NCBI GenBank assembly: GCA_037951105.1
Contig: JBAMJV010002065.1
Location: forward strand, 1-64,000
Reading direction: 5' to 3'
DNA from: Echinarachnius parma
Lineage: Eukaryota > Echinodermata > Echinoidea > Clypeasteroida > Echinarachniidae
Length of the DNA stretch: 64,000 bases
Position numbers and translations under genes: made by a program. The first letter of the stretch is position 1; every line of letters begins with the position of its first letter. Shown piece after piece: positions 1-11,300 of the stretch. The notes under the pieces were generated by a model. That model was not told the DNA's origin. It made no database searches and saw only the letters and a list, made by a program, of their open reading frames with translations.

Positions 1-1007
1 CCCTGCTTAAAAAAGGGTATAGCCCCCTCAATTTGAACCAGGCTACGCCAAAGCCGGGCAACCCTGGAGCCAATTAGTATTTAGTTTCATATCATAATTA
101 ATTTCTCCGCGGTGAACTATGTCTATGGGGTTAACATTATTATCATGACAATGTATTTTTTTAGTCATATGACATTTAGTGGTGTAGCATATACATATTG
201 TTGGTACATTAAAATAATGTATTAATTATATCTTTAAAAAAAAATGTATTATGTACTTGATATTTACCTATTGATATATTCAAACATTATGTATGTTTTA
301 GTTTACTCATGTATGTTAATATTGGTATTTATTCATTTATTATAATTCTGTATGTTGTGGTGGGGGTCATGCAAATTATTGTGGCGGTCTTGTATGCTTC
401 TCTCTATTTTACTAACCTTTTTAAACCTCAGGCTCAGCCCCACCCAGCGAAAATTTGCCCGTACGTCCATGCAATATAATAATGATGTACTTTTGAATCA
501 TGTGACAGCAACAATGTAGAAATAACACACGGACCTATATACCCGGCCTTTCCATTTTTCGATATTATATCCTGGTTAAAATCTAGTTTCTATCCAACCT
601 GGATTTAATAATAATAATAATAATAATTATACTCGATGTATATAGCGCCTATTATAATATGATTGATTTGATGGGAACCGTGGCAACATCTTGTGTACAA
701 TTTCAAACGTACCATTACCAGTCTGGAGGCTGGAGCATTCTGCTTGCTTTGCACCCATTTTGTCTACTCCATAGTCAGTCTGTGGATGCTTAGAATTACG
801 ATTGCAGATAAGGATAAGGGTTAGTTACGAGTTGGGATTATATGTTGTGTTCATGTTTAGGTTTGGTGTCAAGTCTAATTAGAGTCGCAGAAATATTGTT
901 GTATTTTGTAGGCACTATGTATTAGTAGACCAAAATGAGAGTTAAAACAAATTGCGGTTTGAATCAACTAATATACATCGTAATCGTTTTAGTTTAGGCA
1001 TGTTAGG

Positions 1008-1330
1008 CATGGTGACATAGCGGTTAGAGTGTCCGCCTCATGCAACCTCGTCCAAGGTTCGAACCCTGACCGGGTCATACCAAAGACTTTACAAATCTTG
1101 TACCTTCTGGCTTCTGCCTTATAGCCAGGCACTCGGCATTCACCCCGTCTGTAACTTTCACTACATATTTTATGCGTGTGGCCTAAGGCTTGGGCTAATG
1201 AATCGGAAATAGGCACCGCATTATGCATGTGCCAATTTGGCACGGGAAGGACGTTAACTAACTTTAATATAAACGAACATATTATTATTATTAGGAGTAT
1301 TATTATCACCTCATGGCATCTGCACGAATA
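1008..1330 (+). mobile_element. tRNA-derived SINE
   Basis: The head resembles a tRNA gene with Pol III boxes: an A-box-like TAGCGGTTAGAG and a B box GGTTCGAACCC with the usual spacing. An unrelated body and an ATT-rich tail (1279-1310) follow. The cloverleaf is imperfect, so this is a SINE and not a functional tRNA. Confidence 0.65.
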
Positions 1331-1428
1331 CCGATCACATGATTCGACGTTAATTACTCCCACTCATTTCCATGTTTCGACAAGCACCGGAATGTCGCCG
1401 GTTCCTTCCATAAATTATTATTCTTTAA

Positions 1429-1652
1429 AGGGATATTTAAAGTTTTGGTTTAGAGGGCGCTTCAAGAAATATTTTATTGTGTGAGTTAATGAAAAACTAA
1501 GTATAACATTTGAAAGAGCACACAAGTTTAATGAAAGGATCAAATTTGTTTGAATGAGAACCGGTTGAGAAAAAGCTGAAATATCAATTTAATACATCCG
1601 ATTAGAATAAATGTGGGACCCAGTTTGACCAGAACTCTAGTATACTATCCCT
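1429..1652. mobile_element. TTAA-target MITE, family 1, short internal-deletion copy
   Basis: It starts AGGGATATTTAAAGTTTTGG and ends TATACTATCCCT, with TTAA on both sides (1425-1428 and 1653-1656). The interior shares gagggcgc and gaaaaact with the longer copies at 27163, 37495, 60667 and 63609. Confidence 0.7.
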
Positions 1653-1680
1653 TTAATGTGTGTACTCATGCATGATTGCA

Positions 1681-1856
1681 AGGGGTGTATTCTGAAAACA
1701 ATTTAAAGCTAAAATGTATTTTATCTACGTCACTAACATATTTTAAGCCAAATCGGTATTCTGAAATAGCGATTTGCTAAAATATAGTTTAGTGACGTAG
1801 ATTGACGTAGATACAATACATTTCTAAACTTTAAATCGTTTTCAGAATACACCCCC
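1681..1856. mobile_element. Palindromic MITE with GTATTCTGAAAAC ends
   Basis: Inverted termini AGGGGTGTATTCTGAAAAC and GTTTTCAGAATACACCCCC enclose about 140 bp that itself contains inverted segments (ctacgtcac against gtgacgtag). Confidence 0.65.
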
Positions 1857-2210
1857 GTCTACAATAGTGGCGTAGCCTGATGACGCGAATTATTGAGAGC
1901 ACAAGGATTTCCCTATATATGTTCTTGTATTGTTTTATGAAATCATTATATACTTTTGGGGCCGGGGAGGGGGGGGGGGGGGGGGGGTGCTGGCCCCATG
2001 TGCCCCCATTAACTTGCGTGCCTCTACCCCCCCCCCCCCCAAAAAAAAAAACAACAACCAAACAAACAAACAAGAAAAAACAAAGAGAAAACAAAATGAT
2101 TTCGATCACGCGCCACGCTCCACCATTGTTCACATTATGCAACATTATTGATCCATCTTATATTTGATTCTGTTTCTTTTTTTTTCTCGCTCTCTCCAAT
2201 TGCCCTGCAG

Positions 2211-2358
2211 CCTCCATGATGTTCCGCAGCATATCCGCGCTCCAAATCTTCACCGACGATTCAGTGAGTCTATGGCAGGGGAGGAGAAACCAGAGCATCC
2301 CGTGCTACGTGCGGCTGGATCCGGACGATCGCGGCGTATTGGGCTTCTCGTGGAGCAG
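2211..2358 (+). CDS. Gene 1 exon: N-terminal half of V-like Ig domain
   Basis: The acceptor follows a long pyrimidine tract ending in gccctgcag; the donor is AG|gttata. The 148-bp exon starts in phase 1 and ends in phase 2. It carries the first Ig cysteine (IPCYV) and the core tryptophan (FSWSR). The next exon completes an Arg codon across the junction, giving FSWSRHNMSN. Confidence 0.75.
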
Positions 2359-5300
2359 GTTATAATATGAAAGCTTTTTTTTTTGGGGGGGGGGGGGGGG
2401 GCGGATGAGGGAAAGGGGGAGAGGGAGAGGGGTAGAAGAATTAATAAAAATGTGTAAAAGCCTATAGTGATGTAGCCAGTGGCAAATTAGAGTCGGGGAA
2501 AGGAGGTGAGAAGGATTCCCACAAATGAGGGTGTGTGTGTGTGTGTGTGTTTGTGGGGGGGGGGGGGGGGGGGGGGGGGTGAGGGCAGGATCAGCTGCAC
2601 CAGCCCCCAACATTATGAATTTCTGTATGAAGCCTATATGTGAAGGATCTTCTCAATGCCCATGAGCCGCTTGAAAGGAATGCTCCCCAGGGAGTGGAGA
2701 TGGTGCACACAATGTGTGCTGGTTTGCATTGTATCCTATGACCGGGGGTAATATTATCATTGTAAAGCGCTTAGTCTTAGAGATGATTATCAATCATTAT
2801 TATTATTATTATTATTGTTTTCTCCCCAAAGAGAGAGACATGGGTGTGAAAGAATGCGGATGAATGCTACAACAACAACGGTTGACAAACTTTTAAAACT
2901 TATTTTCACTTATTATAATATCATTTTGGAATCTCTGAGTTCATCTTCATGTTATTCTTAATGTTTGATTTAAGTTCATTCTATTTGAATTTACTATTTT
3001 ATTTACTTTCGGGAACAGTATCTAGCTTGGGAATTTTTTTTTTTAAAATTGGGAACTGGACTAGTCTTAAGTCATACATCGTCTCTGTTATTTCATTCCA
3101 GACACAACATGTCGAACGTCCTTGTAAAGAAAGGTCTTCCCAGACTCGCTATCGGGAAGGGGGTCAGTAAAGTCTTTCCGGGAACCGGTTGTTAATCGTA
3201 AATCATGTTTTATTGCATTTCATCAAAGTTAATTCTGTGCTATTTCATTTTAATCTTATGTCTTTCAGAAATCGTCAGTAACGATTATATTGCTGTCATT
3301 TCGTGAACTGGTCTGTAGTCATTAATCGTTTCTTTTCTGTTCTTTCATTCCAGGCACAACATGTCAAACGTCTTCGTAAAGGTTTTCCGAGACTCGCTAT
3401 CGGTAACGGGAAAAGGAATCGAGAGCGGGAATTACAGTCTTTCCGGGAACCGGTCGCTAGTTATAAATCGGCCGGTCGGTGTTGAGGATGAGGGCCAGTA
3501 CTTTTGCCAGGTCAGGCTGTTTGGGGACCCGACGTGGCATTACAAGTCCAGTACTATACGCGTGCTTTGTAAGTCCTTTGGGGCATTTTAAAAGTATGTT
3601 TGTATAAGTGTGTAAATGTACAAGATAAAAAAAAAAATGAAAATGAAGGTTTCATTTTTTTAAATGTGCAAGATTTGAAGAAAAAACTAAATGAAGACAA
3701 TGGTTTTTCTTTTCTTAAATGTACAAGATTTGAACAAAAAAAATAAATGAAAACGCAGGTTTCTTTTTCTTCTTTAAATAATGCATTTAATGTTATTTTC
3801 ATTTTGGCCTCCCCTCCTTTGTTACATGTTCATGGTAGAATAAGAAATGGGAAGAAGAGTGTTATGTCTGGAACCTTTGGAAAAAGAACATGACTAATAA
3901 TTGTATTACAAATATGAGTATATATTTCTTGATTAAATATACACAAAACCATGTAATGTTTGGTAATACATGAAATACATGTTTAAGCAATCTATTCGTT
4001 TTCAGAAAAAAAATGAATCTTGACCACTGACTCCACTCGTTTCAAAGGACCTGTTGTAAATAAATCATTAATGAAGTTAACAAGGTAAATATTGTTTAGA
4101 ATTAGTCGGCGTATTTTAAAAAATAAATTAACTGTCATATACCTTTTAATTTTTCTTTTCTTTTTTTCTAGCTGCTCCAAATGAGCCGTATCCATCCATT
4201 CCAGAATGTGATAGAAGGGAAGCAGAAAGCGACGATAATCATCATGAAAGTGGTGACAAAGACAATGCATGTACATTGAAACAAGCGGCTGGAGAGAGAC
4301 TAAATCTGACGTGTAAAGTCAGTCAATTCCGACCGATCGTGGACGTAGCGTGGAAAAACGGGTCGCGAAATGTGAACGAGGTGCACAGGACGTTAGTAAA
4401 TAATACGGACGGAACGCAGAGCCTCTCTGTGACTTTTGAACTGACGGCTAGTCTTGGAGTACAGAAGTTGTATTGCCATGTCAACGGTGAAGCAGTCGTG
4501 GGCGGGCCGCGGTGGAGCTTGGTGACCGTTGAGGGCGTCGAAGGTATTCATCTGGCGATTATATGAAATTGTGCTACTATGAACATGCTCGGACTACAAT
4601 AATGAAATCAAGAAAATACACACACAATCCTCGACAGTTATAATCCATTCATGAACTACCAAATGCAATTCAATTCTATAATTTATCAAACCCTAACCAA
4701 TAAGAAAAAAACATAGTTGTCATGAATTACAACTTATTTGGAGGTAAACATTCAGGGAGACAATAACAAACCTAAACCAATACAACGAGCTATAATAAGA
4801 TATCAGAAATCTAATGGAGTTCTGTATTTATTTTCAAAATCATTTGCTGCAATTGCTATGATAATTAACCAGTTCACTTCTGTAAAAAACGAGTCTACGA
4901 TCTGTTTTGCTTGGAAATATGTCTCATATATTTCTTGTAGGAGTTGCAATAAAGCAAATCACTCAATAACACCCCCATTCTTTTGAAATATGCTAACCTG
5001 TTTCGTTATTTCTTTTTATTCAGAGAGTGAATCGCATTTAGTACTCATCATCATCCGTATTGTTGTCGTTACTTGTAGAAGTTGAATTGGAGAAAAGAAA
5101 CCCCGACGTTATCATATCAAGCTACCAATTTGATATCAGAATATGCACACCCCCTTTTCATCACTTTTATTCAGCAAGTGAATCGCATTTAGTACTCATC
5201 ATCATCATCATTGTTGTTGTTGTTGTTGTTGTAATTACTTGTATAAGTTGAATTGAAAACTTAAATTACACACAAAACATAAGCACGATGAAAAATAAAA

Positions 5301-8300
5301 TTTGTGAAATAATATGCTAACTTATTTCATCTCTTTTATTTAGCGAGTGAATCGCATCTAGTACTCATCATCATCATTATCGTTGTCGTGATTGCGGCTG
5401 TCCTACTCCTCCTCGTCATCATCATCGCCATCATACTTAAGCATCGGAGAGCGAAGAAGAACGGGAAAAAGAACGGACACCAGCAGCTTGAAGCAATTGA
5501 AAAGGGCCAAGGTAACAATGACGGGTAGAAAATGAATTCTCGCTCCTTTCTGCCAAAAATGCCTGGGTGTAGTTAGACAGAAAAATCCATCTCGTTCTGG
5601 AGGCCTGGGTCCTTTGATATTATGACGTCATACTATCCCCTCCATCACGAGAGCAGGTGAGAAAACAAAAATCGTCAAAGAACCCTCGAAACATTGGCTG
5701 ATTTTTTCGGACTAGGGTGTTGTATACAGTTTTTACTGCAAACCCGCAATTAAGGAATCAAAATGAGTATAGGAGGAACGAATCAATACAGAGTACAACA
5801 ATTTTGTTTAAATCAACTCAACTACACGGTTGTAATCATGAACCTCGTGTGGAAATAAAACCTTACCCCGGGGTTACCGCGAGAATTCCTGGATGAAGCA
5901 TTTTTACATGGGAACACGCTCCCCCAACAAATTTACAAAGATAATAACAAAACACTACCCTAGAGTGTGCGACCAATAATTGTCTTGCTCGCCATCAGTT
6001 GGACTTTCACCGGCTTTACCACTATTATCATTATTTGTTGTTGAGTTGCCTGTACTACCAGGTAGGGAAACGTATCTCGTGACATAGAGCATAAATTGCC
6101 ACGTCACTATGAAGCAAGCAGAACTTAAAGGGCATGCCTAAACGGGGATAAATGCCGAAATGAAAGTTAAATACTCTCTTTTTGGATTACTGCTAAAGAT
6201 GAGGGCATTCATTTAATCATAATAATAATAATATTCTCGATTTATATAGCGACTAATCATGTCACTTCTAGTCCTATCATTTCCTTTTGGATATCACTGG
6301 CATTGAAGAATATTGACCGTTGCCTTTACTGCATCACACTGAGGAGGAATACTTGTTTAATTTTGAAACAGTTGGTGCTCAAAATGAAGTGACAATGATA
6401 CAATTGTTTAAAGAAAAGTATGTCGGCTAACCACTGACCTAGCAGCAGCAACAACAATGTTTGTTATGCATCGTGATAATTGTGTCCGCCGAAATCGTTA
6501 ACACGGGCTGTTCTTTTTTTTTTAAATGGCGGCCTCCAGTGGGGAGTGAAATCCGAGGAGAGTGGTTAAAAAAACGCTCGTTTGTTTGGTTATTAGTGAT
6601 ACCCAAAGAGGAAATAAGTATAAAAGAGACACAATTTATGCTCGTTTCAGTTTACCAGTAGGCCAACAAGGCCAGCTTTTAGCTTTCCTTTAATAAGAAG
6701 GTATTACATCCAGGCATTTTAGAATATATTTTTGCTATAATTTTGCTAAAGGAGGGAGCGAGAATATACCTACAGTGACTATTAAAGGTGTATTTAAGTG
6801 ATAAGGACATAGTTTGCAGTTTGCATCAATTATACCATGTTGATAGGAGAAAACTAGAACAATTTAATGATAATCAGGTCCTTTGCTATAATTATAATGA
6901 TGAACATCTACAGTAATCATTTGAAATTGTGATTTCAGTAACTGTTTCAAAAGATACAGAAGTTGTATTATACAACATGTCCCAAAATTAATTACAACGG
7001 GACTTTCTGCAACGATAACTTTAAAGATAGTAGATCAATCAGGATGACATTTCAGGGTATGAAACTATAACTTATTACCTACATCTTGCAGAAAACCCTA
7101 TTCGATTTGCTTCAGTGATCATGGAGAATGAGGATCTTTTGTCAATCATGTCAGATGTCCCTTCCCTCCAGGTTTTCTAATGTAAGGAGACGTGTTGTAC
7201 ATTGTGTTCACGCGTTATGAACGAAAATGGACACATGACATGATTGACAAAAGATCCTCATTCTCCATGACCACTGAAGCAAATCGAATAGGGTTTTCTG
7301 CAAGATGTAGGTAATAAGTTATAGTTTCATACCCTGAAATATCATTCTGATTGATCTACTATTTTAAAGTTATCGTTGCAGAAAGTCCCGTTACGGTTGT
7401 AATTAATTTTGGGACATGCTGTATTTCATTCATATCCAGACGAGTCATGAGCACTGGATTATTGTTTTTAATTGAAACTGCAAAATTGGAGCAATTATTA
7501 GATTGAATGTGCATAATGTATAATTATATTTGACTTACATGTTTAATGTTAACCAATATAATTTGTGTTAATGAAGTTGTGTGTTGTCTCGTACTAAAGC
7601 AAGGTCAACTATTCCAAAAAAAAAATGCTAACTCACCATGTTTCCGCTCTTCCCGTAATGTTGTAACTAGCTAGCTTCTAGCTTCTATAATCGGTACAAA
7701 AAAAAGCAAACGAAAAATAATCATACCATGGGCACATGCTTTTTAATGACGTTATTGTGCATGGCTTCCTGTCTGCATTAACTTTGTCATGTTTATTTTT
7801 GTTACATCTCTATCTTGTTATCAAACTGATTTATATTACACCAATTTCCATCTACATATTGGGCATATTACTTGGACATGTTCATTGTAACTAAATGGAT
7901 ATATGGCGAAGAATGAGTTAATAAGTGGAAAAGAAAAACAAAAACATGAGCAAGAGGCTGGAATGAATCTTACACATTATTGTTTGTGTTCAGAAATTAA
8001 CATTTGACAACACCTTTCTATATATATCACTACATCGCGCCTTGTATATTTCCTAATTATGCTGCATGTGTATCAAATGGATTAAGCATATTATTATGAA
8101 TTCCTTATGGTAGTGAATCTGAAATAGTGTATTGTTATACTCCAATTATGAGAAGGAAGATATTGTTTTAATAAAACTCGCTTGAATTTGAGGTGAAATA
8201 ATTAAAATTTATTCCATCACATACATTTGTATATAGTCACAAACGTCTTTGTCATCACCATAAAACGACTTTACTGGCATGGCATAATCATAAATAGTAT

Positions 8301-11300
8301 TGCCTATTTCATCTTCATTTTCATCATTACTATCCTAAATGGTTATACTCATATCATATTTGCCATCATCATAACTATTGCAATTAATTATAACATTAAT
8401 GTTTCTTAAACAAAACACACCTTTTGTCGTTGCTAAAAAAGGAAATGTTTTATTTGTGTTTATCACTCACACAACAATCCTTTAATGTTTTTAAAAAGTG
8501 TTACGCTGATTTCGCATCGAAATATAAATTTGTGATATTTTAGTACTAAAAAGGGGAACGGCAAGTGGGAAATGAACGAGCAGTCGTCGAAATAGTTCGG
8601 CTATAATCTTATCTCTATTATTATTACAAAATATATATAATCGTCACTTGCCTATATATACAGCTAACACAATGCCATATTTAGAATGATTTAATACTCT
8701 GATATAATCATACAACCCCATAACACAATGGCATATTGGAATGAGTCAATAGGCTGATAATATAATCATACAACCTCATAACCAATATATATCATTTATC
8801 CCCACATTAACCTACCAACTAATGGGTCATTATGAACGAATACAAAAAATCATCAAAAGGCTAATACCTGCACTTATTTGTTCTTATTGTGCATTATAGA
8901 GGTCACCAGCACCGAAAATAGTAATCACTACACTCTTGAACCAGGTAAGAAATAATAATAATAATAAGAACAATAGACAATAATAACATATTGGCAGAGC
9001 GCATTTTACAATAAGTATAGAGCCTCTAAGCGCTATTATTACCCCGGTCAACGGATACACACTGCAGCCATTCCTGCGCATAATGTGCACATATTTCACT
9101 CCCTAGGGATTATTCCAACCTGTCGCCTGTTAGACGAACAACGTGATGTAAGGAACTATGTTTTTATTCTTCCAGGTCCCTATTTATACACCTGCATTAG
9201 GTTAAAGTTATTGATGCATATTTTCAAATACATGAAGTGAGACATTTCAGTTTGTCTTAAAAACGTGTTAATAAAACAACAACAACAGCAGTGCAAATAG
9301 TCCATACCCTTTCTAATGAGAAGGGGTACCCCCTCCCTCACGGCTCAGTCGCTTCGCTCCCTTAAAAGGCACCACCATCAATTATTTTGATGATTAAGTT
9401 TTATCAGTCCTGAGCAAACGTTAATGCGACTCGTCATTATGTATCTATTTGATGCGACTAGTTATTTTCCTACAACGTAGAGTTATTATAAAGTTAAAAC
9501 AAGGATCATGATAGTTATATGAATCTCCTGTATCGAAACCTCCAGAAAATGTGACATAAAGAGAAAAATGAAAAATAACAATAAGTAAGAGAATGACAGT
9601 GACCTCAATGATGTCTTTCAACTGATTATGACTTAACAGCACCTGGCTGCAATAAATTATCTATTCTTCAGAATGTTTTTTCCGGTCATAAAGATGGTTT
9701 TAAAATTAGCGGCGGTAGAGGTCAAATGAAAATATCGACAATAGTATAAATTTAAACATGCTAATTGTGGTTTCCTGTTTTCCATAAGTATATTAAAACT
9801 TAAAGGGATCTAGTAACTTGGTTGACATGTGCAAAAAGTGATGAATGGTTGATGCAATGTATATTATTGTTATCTCATATGTCCACAGGGTATTGTGTGA
9901 AAATTTCAAGTCAAATGGACATTGCATGGCCAAGTAATGAGCGAAAATGCAAAGTGATATTCAATAACTCACTGCACTCACTTTGTACACAGAAGAAAAA
10001 CTCGCCCGGAGTTTTTCTTATCTGAATACTTCGATCGTACATATCTTTGTAACGAAAGGGAAATTTGAAAAACCAAAACCTGTCCCATGATTTTATTGTT
10101 AATACGAATACAACAAGGTATGAGGGAACCGCTAGAATGAAAAATTTATTTTGAGGATTTGGACAATGTTACTAAGTCCCTTTAAGGAATCTTACAAGTT
10201 TGTTGAATATTTTTTATTCGGTCAACCAAAGGGGGTTACAAAGGTGATTACGTTTCAGTGGTGTATTTTATTTATCTTGAGCACCTTTTGAACCGACATG
10301 ATTGATATTATTTAGCTTTAAGAATTTTTTTTGAAGAACGCATTTTAAGATCGAATGCAATAATTAAGCTTTTTATGATTAAAAAAAACAAAAAACATTG
10401 TAACAATAGGGCATAATACTCGTTGCAAACCAACGCAAATCTGGATTTGTTCATAAAAAAACAAAATACATACATCTTTGCTATCAATATACACACTATT
10501 GTGAAATATGCAAAACAATTATATATTGAAATAAAATAATTCGCTTCCTTCTAGGCAGTTTCAAATCCTCTGTAAATGTAAATGATTTCGAGACAAAACT
10601 AATTGAACATTCACAAGCGTTCACCCGTATTTCGAGGGTATTCTCCGAATTTGAAACGGATGACAAAAACGGGAAAACCCATGCCCGGGATCGATACTTA
10701 TATTATATAACTGAAGAAGGCATTTGTTGCAAAAGGCAAAAAGTGCCAGATTTTAAGCTTCCGCCTTAGTATTATACAAAATTATGATTTTCAAATGATT
10801 CTTGAATCATTTAAAGTGACGATTAAAATTATAAACATAAATGTTATCTCTTCTTTTTTCAGTTCTTAATGTCTCCAAAGGTTAACATATATATACAATA
10901 AATGTGTGGAGGGAACCAGATCATAGAGCCAATGGTGCAGCAAAGCTTCAGACTGCTTACTGCTTACAAACACGAGAATATTATGTATGCCGCATTTCAC
11001 TATCACGTATTTTATGTAATGTTTCTCTGTAAGAGTATGATCATTGTTTATTTATGCATTTATACACGAAAAACAACTATAAGGCTCAAGTTGAATAAAT
11101 GTGTCACCATGCTTAAATAATGAAACAAAAATTGATATGTATATATATTTTGCTGTTTTTAATATAATTCCAAACGTTTTGCTTGTATTTATTTGTACTT
11201 TATATTTTCTATATGTTTCTATCCAGTAATGGTTGCGGTAGAGGAGACACCCCCATCCCCATTGGTCAGACTCCATGAAGGGACACAGACAGAAACACCA

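Noticed and set aside
1010..1080. Functional tRNA gene
   Set aside because: The A and B boxes are present but the acceptor stem does not pair and a SINE body follows.
1831..2151. Open frames rich in Gly, Pro or Lys around the G/C/A homopolymer runs
   Set aside because: They are translations of low-complexity tracts, with no splice or domain support.
8900..8944. HYTLEP as an ITIM in gene 1
   Set aside because: The residue at +3 from Tyr is Glu, not Leu/Val, so it does not fit the consensus.
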